NCBI RefSeq assembly: GCF_030296935.1 | Contig: NZ_AP028032.1 | Location: 620,001 to 684,000, forward strand | Direction of reading: 5' to 3' | DNA length: 64,000 bases | Origin: Coprobacter fastidiosus | GTDB taxonomy: Bacteria > Bacteroidota > Bacteroidia > Bacteroidales > Coprobacteraceae | Part shown: positions 8,636-17,700 of the stretch, one piece after another | Position numbering within the stretch: position 1 is the first letter of the stretch | Layout: every line of letters starts with the position of its first letter | Position numbers and translations under genes: made by a program | The notes under the pieces: model-generated | What the model was told of the DNA's origin: nothing | The model's database searches: none | The model's input: the letters and a program-made list of their open reading frames with translations, nothing else

Positions 8636-9937
8636 ATGAATGAATCGTCCGTATGTATCTTTAAATTAATTATCATATCTCTTTTCGGGTTAGTGACGAT
8701 TTTATATCCGAAAATTTCTTATGCTATTTCACAAGATTCATTGATAAATTCTCAAAATAAGAAAGGATGGAATGTGACACCGTTTCCGGAGATTGCCTAC
8801 AATAGCGATCTCGGATTTCAATACGGTATATATTGCGAATTATATGATTTTGGAAATGGGGAAAATTACCCGGACTATACACATAAATTTTGTATCGAAG
8901 CAGCCCGATTTACAAAAGGATCTGGAGTTTACTGGTTTTTCTATGATTCTCCCCAATTATGGAAAAACCACAGATTCTCATTTGATGTTGCATACTTACC
9001 GGACAATATGTGTGATTTTTACGGATATAACGGTCGTAGCGCACCTTACTCAGATACACACAACGATTCTTTCTATAAAATAGATCGAAAACAAATTCGT
9101 ATGATTTTCGGCCTACAAGGGAAAATTGTAGGACAACTTAATTGGATGGCAGGCATCAGTTGGCAAAAAATGATGATTCAACCTGTTTCCTTGAAAAAAT
9201 ATATCGGAGCAGATAACCTTTACAATCGCTATATAAAAGCAGGACTGATAAATCAGAATGAGGCAAAAGGCGGAAATGTTCTGCAATGGAAAGCAGGAAT
9301 AGTTTATGATACCCGTGATAGAGAAGCAGATCCGACGCAAGGTATATATGGAAAAGCTATCTTCGCTTTTTCTCCAGACTGGACAAGTAAAAACGGATAC
9401 TCCTTTATAAGAACAACCTTGAACGTCTGCTATTATCAATCGCTTTGGAAAGAACACTTGACTTTGGCAGGACGAATCGGATTGCAACTTACTCCTGTCG
9501 GGAGAGTTCCGTTCTATTTTTTATCAGATATAAATACTTACTATATAAGACAAACTTATTCTGAAGGATTAGGAGGAACAAATAATATAAGAGGGGTACT
9601 ACGTAACCGAATTACGGGAAACGGTATCGGTTGGACCAACATAGAGTTAAGATTACGTTCACGGGTGATAAGACTATTGAAACAAAACTGGTATATCGGA
9701 ATGAACCCTTTTTTCGACGCAGGGGCTGTACTGCAGCCATACCGGTTGAAACTGCAAAAAGAAAGCAATGACCCTATTATTTACAGCGGTAAAAACGAAT
9801 GTCTCCACACAAGCGCAGGAATAGGGCTGAAACTAGTCATGAACCATAATTTTGTTCTTTCGGCAGAATGGGGAGCAGCTTTTTCCCGTGAAGACGGAAC
9901 AAACGGCATAGACCTCGGAATCAACTATTTATTTTAG
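8636..9937 (+). CDS. Omp85/BamA-TamA-like outer membrane beta-barrel protein
   Basis: Predicted outer-membrane barrel, 433 aa. The ATG at 8636 gives a clean signal peptide (MNESSV... ending ISYA), while an in-frame upstream TTG would place an unlikely 38-residue basic extension before it. The mature part is made of alternating aromatic/polar beta strands. The C-terminal third carries the Omp85-type GLGGTNNIRGVLRNRITGNG loop and a final strand ending in LF, as expected for BAM-dependent barrels. No POTRA repeats are present, so this is a barrel-only member (a two-partner or surface-antigen type), as seen often in Bacteroidota. Function is not known; roles in lipid or protein export are guesses. 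Confidence 0.75.
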   Translation: MNESSVCIFKLIIISLFGLVTILYPKISYAISQDSLINSQNKKGWNVTPFPEIAYNSDLGFQYGIYCELYDFGNGENYPDYTHKFCIEAARFTKGSGVYWFFYDSPQLWKNHRFSFDVAYLPDNMCDFYGYNGRSAPYSDTHNDSFYKIDRKQIRMIFGLQGKIVGQLNWMAGISWQKMMIQPVSLKKYIGADNLYNRYIKAGLINQNEAKGGNVLQWKAGIVYDTRDREADPTQGIYGKAIFAFSPDWTSKNGYSFIRTTLNVCYYQSLWKEHLTLAGRIGLQLTPVGRVPFYFLSDINTYYIRQTYSEGLGGTNNIRGVLRNRITGNGIGWTNIELRLRSRVIRLLKQNWYIGMNPFFDAGAVLQPYRLKLQKESNDPIIYSGKNECLHTSAGIGLKLVMNHNFVLSAEWGAAFSREDGTNGIDLGINYLF

Positions 9938-10120
9938 AATTTCATCTCTTATTCCCTACAAAAAATATATCCGAATTTAGATATATTTAATGGCTTCGCA
10001 ACAAGCTGATAATTTTAAATAACATATATTTGTATCATATTGTTTTTAAACAACAAATTCTATAAAATCTTTTTTACAAAAAAAATGATTTAATCGCATT
10101 TTTAATCAATAGCTGATTTT

Positions 10121-10591
10121 ATGAAAAAGATTATTTTAATATCGATTCTATTATACAGCATTTCATGTTCGTTCCGGCATACCCCAATTGCTCCCGGAGG
10201 AAAAAATAACAAAATCGAGTACATGAAAATATCTGTTTTACCCGATACAATTCGGTTCTCAAACAATTTCAGAATGTTATGGGACGATTTACTAAAAGAA
10301 GCCAATGGCTATTTATCATCTAAAGATTACACTCCGTCAGAACAACTGCGAGAAAAATACAATTTGAAATATTTTGATGGAAAATATTATATTAAAGGGT
10401 ATCTACATACCCGACCGGATTTCGATAAAAATAAAGCTGAAAGCCAAGGAATATCGATCGTCTCGTATACCGACACACTGAAAAGTTTCTCATGCTTGAT
10501 TTCACAATTACCGGAATTAATAACCCTACCTGACATTTCTGCCATAGAACTAAGTAAGTCTATTAATTTAAGATTGCCTAAAAAATATTGA
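10121..10591 (+). CDS. Lipoprotein resembling a stand-alone subtilase propeptide (putative protease inhibitor)
   Basis: Short lipoprotein, 156 aa, with signal peptide and lipobox (YSISC, Cys16). Residues about 75-155 align by eye with the N-terminal prodomain of the neighbouring subtilase: both have D-x-x-Y-I/V-K-G/A-Y, then ES/Q-x-G-I/V, then T/I-D-S/T-L, then an L-x-x-I-x-x-L-x-x-I-x-x-I/V-E/Q pattern ending in a basic stretch. In subtilases this domain folds and inhibits the enzyme (inhibitor family I9-like). A free, membrane-anchored copy immediately before the protease suggests a self-protecting inhibitor or a folding helper. The stop TGA ends 2 bp before the subtilase ATG, so the pair is an operon. 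The homology is my reading, not a database hit. Confidence 0.65.
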   Translation: MKKIILISILLYSISCSFRHTPIAPGGKNNKIEYMKISVLPDTIRFSNNFRMLWDDLLKEANGYLSSKDYTPSEQLREKYNLKYFDGKYYIKGYLHTRPDFDKNKAESQGISIVSYTDTLKSFSCLISQLPELITLPDISAIELSKSINLRLPKKY

Positions 10592-10593
10592 TT

Positions 10594-12732
10594 ATGAAGA
10601 AAACCATTATCTCTCTATTATTATTCTACTTTGCCACACTCATTATGGCTCAATCAAAATTGTCGCCATATACACGGCATTTTATAAATGAAAAGGAACA
10701 GATAAAAACGGACAAAACATTTTCTTCTAAATTTAAAGTAAAGAAAATTGACGAAATCGATTATGTTAAAGCTTATATTTATTTAAAGGCTCAAACAGAT
10801 CCCTATTTTTTAGAAAGTTATGGAGTAAGAGTCAATACTTGCATAGATTCTTTAATCACAGCGCAAATTCCTGTAAGCAAAATTGAAACCATATCCTCCC
10901 TAAATAACATCAAATATGTACAAATCAGTACACCGATATATCAAAAAATGAATAAAGCCAGAACCGAGACTCTAGTAGATAACGTTCAAAGCGGGAAAGA
11001 TTTAACGACACCATTTTTAGGAAAAGATGTTGTTATAGGAATTGTCGATAATGGTTTTGAATACGGACACATCAATTTTTACAATACAGACGGAACTCAA
11101 CTACGGGTAAAACGAGTGTGGAATCAAAATAAAAACGGTAAAGCTCCAAGCGGTTTTACCTACGGAACAGAATATAAAACTACTGATGAAATTCTTGCAG
11201 CAAAATATGATGTAACAGACGAAACTCATGCTACTCATGTAACCGGTATAGCCGCAGGAGCAGACCACACAAAATCTTATTACGGAGTAGCCGGAGAAGC
11301 AGATATAGTTTTGGTCAGCTATGATCTGAATGACAATACTACTGATCAGGTAAGCCTCTCGGATGCAATGAAATATATATATGATTATGCCGAATCGGTG
11401 GGAAAACCTTGTGTTATTAATATGAGTTTGGGTTCTCATATCGGCCCCCACGACGGAACTTCCACTTTTGACCAAGTTGCAGATAATCTGCAAGGTCCGG
11501 GAAAACTATTTGCCGGAGCAGCAGGCAACGAAGGTTGTGATCCTATGCATCTCAGCAAAACATTTACATCTTCTGATAATACATTAAAAACATTTATCGA
11601 TTTCTTGGATAATTCTGACCGCTATTCGATGCTTGATATCTGGGGTGAACCCGGAGAAACATTTCAGATTACTATCGATCGATATAATATCTCAAAAAAC
11701 AAGTCTGAATACTCAGAAACGGTCAATATTTCAGGAAATGGTTCTAAAACTATTTCATTAAAAAACGGGATTAGCGGATATGTTGAAATTTACTATGAAG
11801 TAAATGCTAATAACAACAAACCGAACGCTTTTATAGTATCTGAGGTAAATAGCATGAATTCTGGTTACGCAATAGGAATAACAATTACTGCAACAAGCGG
11901 AACTGTACATATCTGGGCTGATGATTATTATAGTCAACTTACCGGTAACGGTTTATCAGGATGGACAGATGGTAATTCAAAATATACCGTCGGTGAAATC
12001 GGAGGAACAGGGAAAAATGTAATCAGTGTAGGAGCTTATGCAACTCGTACCGGAAGTTATGCTCGAGAAGAAGGTATGATTGCAGAATTTTCAAGTTTAG
12101 GTCCGACAGCTGACGGACGTGTAAAACCGGATATTACAGCACCCGGAAATCAAATTATCTCATCATATTCCAGTGCACAATTTTATGATAGCGGTATCTG
12201 TGATAATACCACCGTAAACGGGAAAAAATATTATTACGGATATATGTCCGGAACTTCTATGGCAACTCCTTTCATTACAGGAGTATTAGCAACATGGCTT
12301 CAGGCAAACCCGACTCTTAGCCCGAATGATGTCAGAAACATTTTCAAAAAAACAGCACGACAAGATAACTATACAGGAACTATTTCCGAAAATGGAGATA
12401 ATACTTGGGGTTTCGGGAAAATAGATGCATGGAATGGCATAAAAGAATGTATAAAAATGACAGCGGGAATATACGAAGAAAAAAACAACATTCCAGACGT
12501 GACAATCTACACTCCGGGAAATGGAATATGTCATCTATTATTCGGGAAAACCGATAACCAAACAACCATATCCGTATATAATACAAACGGGCAATTACTG
12601 AAATCAACAAGGTTAAATTCCATAACGATAGGTCAAGAAGAAATTTTAAATTTATCAGGTTTCGTACCGGGAATATACATTATCCACATAAAAGGCAATA
12701 ACATACAAAAAAGCCAAAGGATAATCCGATAA
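10594..12732 (+). CDS. Secreted S8 subtilisin-like serine peptidase with T9SS type A sorting domain
   Basis: Exported serine protease, 712 aa from the ATG at 10594 (a TTG six bases earlier is in frame). Residues 1-19 are a signal peptide, about 50-120 a prodomain, then the S8 catalytic domain: Asp in IGIVDNGFEYGH, His in THATHVTGIAAG, Ser in MSGTSMATPF. An inserted beta domain sits between His and Ser, as in large Bacteroidota subtilases. The last 75 residues (ISVYNTNGQLLKS..., PGIYIIHIKG, SQRIIR) form a type A C-terminal signal for the type IX secretion system, so the enzyme is probably released or anchored at the cell surface. It is paired with the upstream propeptide-like lipoprotein and ended by a strong terminator. 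Confidence 0.92.
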   Translation: MKKTIISLLLFYFATLIMAQSKLSPYTRHFINEKEQIKTDKTFSSKFKVKKIDEIDYVKAYIYLKAQTDPYFLESYGVRVNTCIDSLITAQIPVSKIETISSLNNIKYVQISTPIYQKMNKARTETLVDNVQSGKDLTTPFLGKDVVIGIVDNGFEYGHINFYNTDGTQLRVKRVWNQNKNGKAPSGFTYGTEYKTTDEILAAKYDVTDETHATHVTGIAAGADHTKSYYGVAGEADIVLVSYDLNDNTTDQVSLSDAMKYIYDYAESVGKPCVINMSLGSHIGPHDGTSTFDQVADNLQGPGKLFAGAAGNEGCDPMHLSKTFTSSDNTLKTFIDFLDNSDRYSMLDIWGEPGETFQITIDRYNISKNKSEYSETVNISGNGSKTISLKNGISGYVEIYYEVNANNNKPNAFIVSEVNSMNSGYAIGITITATSGTVHIWADDYYSQLTGNGLSGWTDGNSKYTVGEIGGTGKNVISVGAYATRTGSYAREEGMIAEFSSLGPTADGRVKPDITAPGNQIISSYSSAQFYDSGICDNTTVNGKKYYYGYMSGTSMATPFITGVLATWLQANPTLSPNDVRNIFKKTARQDNYTGTISENGDNTWGFGKIDAWNGIKECIKMTAGIYEEKNNIPDVTIYTPGNGICHLLFGKTDNQTTISVYNTNGQLLKSTRLNSITIGQEEILNLSGFVPGIYIIHIKGNNIQKSQRIIR

Positions 12733-12790
12733 TATTAGAGCCTGTCAAAAGATAAAATTATATATCCAGAAAGACTATAAAATTATTATT

Positions 12791-12835
12791 TATAAAAGAG
12801 GGTGCACTCAATTGTGAAGTGCACCCTCTTTTATA
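12791..12835 (+). terminator. Strong intrinsic terminator after the subtilase
   Basis: An 18-bp perfect stem (12791-12808 with 12818-12835) around a 9-nt loop, with GC-rich core GAGGGTGCACT and flanking A/T tracts, 58 bp past the subtilase stop. Confidence 0.92.
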
Positions 12836-12895
12836 AAGTACTTCAGTTTAATTTGACAGATACTTCGTTTTTATAAACAATTTAATAATAAATCA

Positions 12896-12925
12896 TTGGG
12901 ATATTCACATTTTACACTATTTTTG
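12896..12925 (+). promoter_or_regulatory. Promoter of rsmG
   Basis: TTGG at 12896-12899, 18 bp spacer, then TATTTTTG at 12918-12925, fitting the Bacteroidota -33/-7 pattern. The predicted start of transcription lies about 60 nt before the rsmG ATG. Confidence 0.6.
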
Positions 12926-12990
12926 TAAGAGAGACAATATACCCAAATAAGTAATCTTATTAATAACCTATTATTTACGCTAAATATCCG

Positions 12991-13617
12991 ATGCAAATTA
13001 TTGAAAAATATTTTCCGAATCTAAACGAAAATCAAAAATCCCAATTCGCAACCTTAGACGAACTATATAAAGACTGGAATAGTAAAATCAACGTTATTTC
13101 CCGTAAAGATATAGACAATCTATATACCCACCATATATTGCATTCTTTAGGAATAGCAAAAATTATACAATTTACTCCCGAAAGTGCAATAATGGATGTA
13201 GGTACTGGAGGAGGATTTCCCGGAATACCTCTGGCTATTTTATTTCCCGAATGCAAATTTCATTTATTAGATCGTATCGGAAAAAAGGTTAAAGTCGCTT
13301 CAGAAATAGCACAATCCATCGGACTGCAAAACGTGACATGCAGACATTGTGGAGTAGAAGAAGAAAAAAGCGAGTTCGACTTTGTCGTAAGTCGCGCTGT
13401 CATGCCATTAAATGATCTAATGAAACTTATTCGCAAAAATATCCGAAAAAAGCAACAAAATGCAATGCCTAACGGTCTGATTTGCTTAAAAGGAGGAGAA
13501 CTTCAAAACGAAGTAGCACCATTTAAAAAGATTTCGATCGTGTACAATTTGAAAGAATATTTCAAAGAAGAGTATTTCGATACCAAAAAGGTCGTTTACG
13601 TACCTGTCCACAAATAA
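12991..13617 (+). CDS. rsmG: 16S rRNA (guanine527-N7)-methyltransferase RsmG
   Basis: Methylates G527 of 16S rRNA using S-adenosylmethionine; loss in other bacteria gives low-level streptomycin resistance. The protein is 208 aa, the normal length. The helical N-terminal part (LYKDWNSKINVISRKD, HHILHSLGI) precedes the SAM-binding glycine loop DVGTGGGFPGIPLAI at residues 69-83 and the FHLLDRIGKKVKVA strand. The VVSRAVMPL motif marks the catalytic region. It is followed 11 bp later by an MBL-fold hydrolase on the same strand, probably one transcript. No anomalies. Confidence 0.96.
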   Translation: MQIIEKYFPNLNENQKSQFATLDELYKDWNSKINVISRKDIDNLYTHHILHSLGIAKIIQFTPESAIMDVGTGGGFPGIPLAILFPECKFHLLDRIGKKVKVASEIAQSIGLQNVTCRHCGVEEEKSEFDFVVSRAVMPLNDLMKLIRKNIRKKQQNAMPNGLICLKGGELQNEVAPFKKISIVYNLKEYFKEEYFDTKKVVYVPVHK

Positions 13618-13628
13618 ATAATATATAT

Positions 13629-14273
13629 ATGCTGGTAATTAAGGAGTTCCATTTCAATCCGTTTTCAGAAAATACGTATGTCATATCGGATAGTGAAACC
13701 GGTGAATGCGCAATCATAGACGCAGGGTGTTATTATGCAGACGAACAAGATATTCTATCGGGTTACATTATAGACAATAATTTGAAAGTCAAATATCTTT
13801 TGGCAACACATTTGCATCTCGATCATAATTTCGGAGACAGACATGTGTATAATACTTTCAATGTCGGATTAACAGCCCATCCCGATGATGCTTTTCTATT
13901 AGATAACATGAAAGAACAAGCTTCTATGTTCGGCATACAATTACAAGACCCTCCCATTCCCATTGATCATAATGTCCATGAAAACGATATTTTCAAAATC
14001 GGGAAATATTCTTTACGAGCTATACACGTACCGGGACATTCTCCCGGAAGTATCATATATTATTGCAAAGAAGAAAAAATAGCGTTTGGCGGAGACGTAC
14101 TTTTCAGAGGCAGTATCGGCCGGACGGATTTACCGGGAGGAAACTATAATCAATTAATTACCGGTATTCGAGAAAAACTATTTATACTACCGGAAGATAC
14201 GGTTATTTATTCCGGACACGGTCCTAGCACAACAATAGGCTTTGAAAAGAAACAAAATCCATATTTACAATAA
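13629..14273 (+). CDS. MBL-fold metallo-hydrolase (glyoxalase II-like)
   Basis: Metallo-beta-lactamase-fold hydrolase, 214 aa, cytoplasmic (no signal peptide). Metal ligands are visible: HLHLDH (H61, H63, D65, H66), then HVPGHSPGS, FGGDVLF (the bridging Asp) and the final SGHGPSTT histidine. Sequence style and length match the YcbL-type glyoxalase II-like group of thioester hydrolases widespread in Bacteroidota. Its true substrate is unknown. It overlaps the convergent UDG-like gene by 9 bp at the 3' end, with no terminator between the two. Confidence 0.9.
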   Translation: MLVIKEFHFNPFSENTYVISDSETGECAIIDAGCYYADEQDILSGYIIDNNLKVKYLLATHLHLDHNFGDRHVYNTFNVGLTAHPDDAFLLDNMKEQASMFGIQLQDPPIPIDHNVHENDIFKIGKYSLRAIHVPGHSPGSIIYYCKEEKIAFGGDVLFRGSIGRTDLPGGNYNQLITGIREKLFILPEDTVIYSGHGPSTTIGFEKKQNPYLQ

Positions 14274-14855
14274 ACCTAATTCTTCGAACATCCGGGCATA
14301 TACCGCAGCCTTTTCTGACAAAGGTTTAGGATAGGCCCGGGAAGAAGAAGGCATTCTGTAAAAACGCATTTTTCTACTTTGATATTCAAATTCAACAAAG
14401 CTTCCGACAGGAGGAATTGCAGACGAAACAAGATCACTCAATATCTCGGTAGCCTTTTGTCCTGTAGTGACAACAGCTTTGCACATTGGCATTTGCTCTA
14501 ATAAAGTATTAATATCGGCAGCTTCTACAACTTCCAAAAATTTATCAGAGGCATTATCTTTTAACCTCTTTACAGATCGAGCAGTATCACTTAAAGCAAT
14601 GCCTTTCTCTTCCAAAAAAACGGTAATGCGGTTCTTATCGAATAGTTTTGTATCATCTAAAAAATGATCCTTATCTCCGAAAAAAACGAGTCCGAAAATA
14701 CGCCACATATCATTTTGAAGATTCGGATAATAAAAATTCATGCTCCAACATATCTTTTTCGGAGGAAAACTCCCCAACATCAGCATCCGAGTATTTTGTG
14801 GAATAAATGGTTTTAACGGATGATTTTCTATCGGTATTATATTCGTGTCATTCAT
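14265..14855 (-). CDS. Uracil-DNA glycosylase superfamily protein
   Basis: Predicted base-excision enzyme of the UDG superfamily, 196 aa from the ATG at 14855 (25 extra codons upstream are in frame but lack conservation features). The family signature is MLMLGSFPP near the N-terminus (the motif that holds the catalytic or water-activating region in UDG folds), then NFYYPNLQNDMWRIFG, VVTTGQKA, and the C-terminal MPSSSRAYPKPLSEKA that corresponds to the DNA-inserting loop. Compared with E. coli MUG or family 4 UDGs it lacks iron-sulfur cysteines. It is divergent from a radical SAM/DUF4130 pair known to be linked to UDG genes elsewhere, which supports a repair role. Substrate base unknown. Confidence 0.82.
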   Translation of the reverse strand: MNDTNIIPIENHPLKPFIPQNTRMLMLGSFPPKKICWSMNFYYPNLQNDMWRIFGLVFFGDKDHFLDDTKLFDKNRITVFLEEKGIALSDTARSVKRLKDNASDKFLEVVEAADINTLLEQMPMCKAVVTTGQKATEILSDLVSSAIPPVGSFVEFEYQSRKMRFYRMPSSSRAYPKPLSEKAAVYARMFEELGLL

Positions 14856-15254
14856 ACAACTTGCATTTTTATATTTATAATCGCACGTGTAAAACAGAAT
14901 ACGGCTTTCCGGTACTATCTGTTGCATCACGACCTATTACATGAAATCACTGATGCAAATAAAATCTTACGGCCTGTTCATTTTACACATTTACGTCAAC
15001 AAAATTTACGTCCAACGTTTTTACATCATATTCAACCAATTCCGATTTAATGATAATAGTCTAATCTTAATTCTTCAAAAATTACATTGCTTTAAGCATT
15101 TTTAATTACCCAAAAACAGTCCTTAAAAGGACATATTTTCCTGATAAAAAACACTCATTTTTTTAACTCATACAAAGATATAATTTAAGGAACAATTTCT
15201 ACATAAAAACAAAGTCTTTCTCTATTTTTGCAGTTATCAGAGCGAAATATAATT
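14856..15254 (+). other. Intergenic region between divergent repair genes
   Basis: This 399-bp divergent spacer holds no gene I can support. TATTTTTG at 15223-15230 is a candidate -7 box for the radical SAM gene, ending 24 bp before its ATG. A small palindrome (CAGTCCTT/AAGGAC) lies around 15117-15132. Confidence 0.5.
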
Positions 15255-16510
15255 ATGAATGAAAAAGTTCTCGAAAAACTGAAAATTCTTGCGGAATCGG
15301 CAAAATACGATGTATCTTGCGCCTCAAGCGGAACTTCCCGCTCCAAAATGACAGGTGGCATAGGAAGTGCTTCGGGCTGGGGTATTTGCCATAGTTTTAC
15401 AGAAGACGGAAGATGCGTTTCGCTTTTGAAAATTATGCTTACCAATTATTGTATATATGATTGCGCTTATTGTATCAACCGTAAAAGTAATGACTTGAAA
15501 AGAGCGACTTTGTCTGTATCAGAGTTGGTTGATCTTACCATTGAATTTTATAGAAGAAATTATATTGAAGGGCTTTTTTTAAGTTCAGGAGTAGTAAATA
15601 ACCCGGACTATACCATGGAAAGATTGGTAAGTGTAGCAAAAGAATTACGATTGAAGCACCGTTACAACGGATATATCCATTTGAAAAGCATTCCGGGAGC
15701 TAGCCGTGAACTAGTAAACGAAGCCGGATTATATGCTGACAGATTAAGTGTAAATATAGAAATTCCTAATGAAGAAAGCCTCAAAATATTAGCACCTGAA
15801 AAAGACTTTAAAAGTGTATTTACGCCAATGCGTTACATACAACAAGGGATCTTACAAAGTGCGGAAGAAAAAAAAGATTCCGCCATGCACCCCGTTTTGC
15901 CCCGGCAGGACAAAGTACACAAATGATTGTAGGAGCAACGTCAGATACAGATAAGGATATACTCCGCATATCGTCTGCTTTATATCAGCGACCAACGATG
16001 AAAAGAGTATATTATTCCGGATATATTCATGTAAACGATTATGATAATCGATTGCCGGTTCTAAAACAACCTCCATTGGTGAGGGAAAACAGATTGTACC
16101 AAGCCGACTGGCTATTGAGATTCTACCAATTCAAAGTAAATGAAATCGTAGATGATGCTTATCCTAATCTCGATCTGGATATCGATCCTAAACTTGCGTG
16201 GGCTTTACGTCATCCGGAAATTTTTCCGATAGATATAAACCGAGCAGACTACGAAATGCTTCTGCGAGTACCCGGAATCGGTATAAAATCTGCAAAATTA
16301 ATCGTTGTTTCCCGCCGTTACTCCCGATTAGGAGCGTCCCAATTAAAAAAAATCGGCGTGGTAATGAAAAAAGCGCAGTATTTTATTACTTGCAACGAAC
16401 TTCCGATGCAAACAGTAAACGAAATGAATCCACAAAATATCCGCAAACTTTTAGTAGGGAGACCTCGAACGAAAGACTCACGACAACTAACGCTCTCTTT
16501 TGAAGATTAA
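15255..16510 (+). pseudogene. Radical SAM DNA modification/repair protein, split by a -1 frameshift in an A8 tract
   Basis: Belongs to the putative DNA modification/repair radical SAM family that is linked to UDG genes. From the ATG at 15255 the first frame encodes the cluster motif CIYDCAYC (C66, C70, C73) and stops at 15926. The rest of the family continues in the -1 frame: after SAEEKK, reading one base back gives RFRHAPRFAPAGQSTQMIVGA, ending at 16510 with a helix-hairpin-helix (LRVPGIGIKSAKLIV). The break is in eight A residues at 15868-15875. The 0-frame reads GAA AAA AAA GAT, so a slippery A AAA AAA heptamer is in phase. It may be a sequencing error, a mutation, or slippage producing a full-length protein. 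Downstream it touches the DUF4130 gene. Confidence 0.85.
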
Positions 16511-16514
16511 AAAC

Positions 16515-17282
16515 ATGAATATATTCATATATGATAAAACATTTGAAGGGTTGTTGAATGCAATTTTCGACGCTTATTCTCGAAAAACATTTCCGGATCT
16601 TTTACTGAGCGAAGACGAAACTCTTCCACTATTCTATGACGATTTACATATAGTATATACGGATAATGATAAAGCGGAACGGGTATGGAACGGATTGATG
16701 AAAAAGTTGTCGAGACCTGCCCTCTCCTGTCTTGCTGCCAGTTGGTTATCTGAATTGCCCGAAATAGATCTATTGATTTTTCGTTATATACGAAAAGCTA
16801 TAGATTCCCCCTGTTCTATTGAACTGAATTTCGGAGATAATGATGTCTTGGAACTTTCTCAAATCTGGAAAAAAGTACATCGTGAACAACACCGAATTAT
16901 TCAGTTTCTACGTTTCCAAAAAGCTATGGATGGAACATTCTTTGCAGCAATAGAGCCGATTTATAATGTATTGTCTTTAATCGTTCCTCACTGCAAGGAT
17001 CGCTTTTCAGACCAGAAATGGATAATTTATGATTTAAAACGAGAATACGGATACTATTATGATCTGTCTTCGGTTACAGAAATACAGTTCGAAAACAGTA
17101 ACGCTCATCTTCTATCCGGAATATTAGACAAAAATCAAATGCATCCCGATGAAGAATTATTTCAAAAGCTTTGGAAAGAATATTTCAAAGCAATTAATAT
17201 TAAGGAAAGAAACAACCCCAAACTACATCGTCAAAACTTGCCCGTAAGGTTTTGGAAACATTTAACCGAGAAACAAAAATAA
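16515..17282 (+). CDS. DUF4130 family putative DNA metabolism/repair protein
   Basis: Protein of 255 aa from the ATG at 16515, five bases after the radical SAM stop. It matches the DUF4130 (SAM-linked) family along its length: MNIFIYDKTFEGLLNAIFDAY at the start, RVWNGLMKKLS, the HREQHRIIQFLRFQK motif, and IVPHCKDRFSDQKWIIYDLKREYGYYYD. In many bacteria this domain is fused to a C-terminal UDG domain; here it ends without one, and a UDG-like gene lies divergently 1.6 kb away. The gene is invariably near the radical SAM gene in genomes known to me, so the two probably act together. Biochemical activity is not established. Confidence 0.85.
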   Translation: MNIFIYDKTFEGLLNAIFDAYSRKTFPDLLLSEDETLPLFYDDLHIVYTDNDKAERVWNGLMKKLSRPALSCLAASWLSELPEIDLLIFRYIRKAIDSPCSIELNFGDNDVLELSQIWKKVHREQHRIIQFLRFQKAMDGTFFAAIEPIYNVLSLIVPHCKDRFSDQKWIIYDLKREYGYYYDLSSVTEIQFENSNAHLLSGILDKNQMHPDEELFQKLWKEYFKAINIKERNNPKLHRQNLPVRFWKHLTEKQK

Positions 17283-17383
17283 TTTTTATTTAAAACCTGT
17301 TTTCTGCATTATCTGATTTTCAACCGATTGTGTATCGAACGATTTTTAATAAAGATTTTCCTGAAAATTTTTCATTCAAGACT

Positions 17384-17414
17384 GTTGTTAAATCAAAAAA
17401 TGTGACTATCTTTG
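17384..17414 (+). promoter_or_regulatory. Promoter of tRNA-Asp/tRNA-Pro
   Basis: TTG at 17385-17387, 19 bp, then TATCTTTG at 17407-17414, an exact -7 consensus. Transcription would begin about 35 bp before tRNA-Asp. Confidence 0.85.
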
Positions 17415-17455
17415 CAACGCAAAAGAAAAAAGAAGCGTTCTTAATTTTGTTAACT

Positions 17456-17529
17456 GGTGCGGTAGTTCAGCTGGTTAGAATACATGCCTGTCACGCATGG
17501 GGTCGCGGGTTCGAGTCCCGTCCGCACCG
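17456..17529 (+). tRNA. tRNA-Asp (GTC)
   Basis: 74 nt. Acceptor GGTGCGG pairs with CCGCACC, anticodon loop CTGTCAC gives GTC, T loop GGTTCGAGTCC is canonical, discriminator G. The CCA end is not encoded. Confidence 0.97.
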
Positions 17530-17553
17530 CAAACAATATTTTTAATGAAGATT

Positions 17554-17628
17554 CGGGGTGTAGCGCAGTCCGGTTAGCGCACCTGCTTTGGGAGCAGGGG
17601 GTCCCAGGTTCGAATCCTGGTACCCCGA
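17554..17628 (+). tRNA. tRNA-Pro (TGG)
   Basis: 75 nt. Acceptor CGGGGTG pairs with TACCCCG (one G-T), anticodon loop TTTGGGA gives TGG, T loop GGTTCGAATCC, discriminator A. It lies 24 bp after tRNA-Asp, in the same transcript. CCA not encoded. Confidence 0.97.
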
Positions 17629-17631
17629 CAC

Positions 17632-17670
17632 AAAAAAGAGGAAGTTAAGTAAATTAGCTTCCTCTTTTTT
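17632..17670 (+). terminator. Terminator of the tRNA operon (interrupted by IS at its T-tract)
   Basis: Stem AAAAAAGAGGAAG (17632-17644) with CTTCCTCTTTTTT (17658-17670). The IS left end begins directly after the T-run, at 17671. Confidence 0.85.
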
Positions 17671-17700
17671 AGGGATATTCAGTAAATGTCTCTAAAAATC

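Noticed and set aside
17330-17545. 71-codon plus-strand frame over the tRNA-Asp gene and promoter
   Set aside because: It reads through the promoter and the tRNA; not a protein gene.
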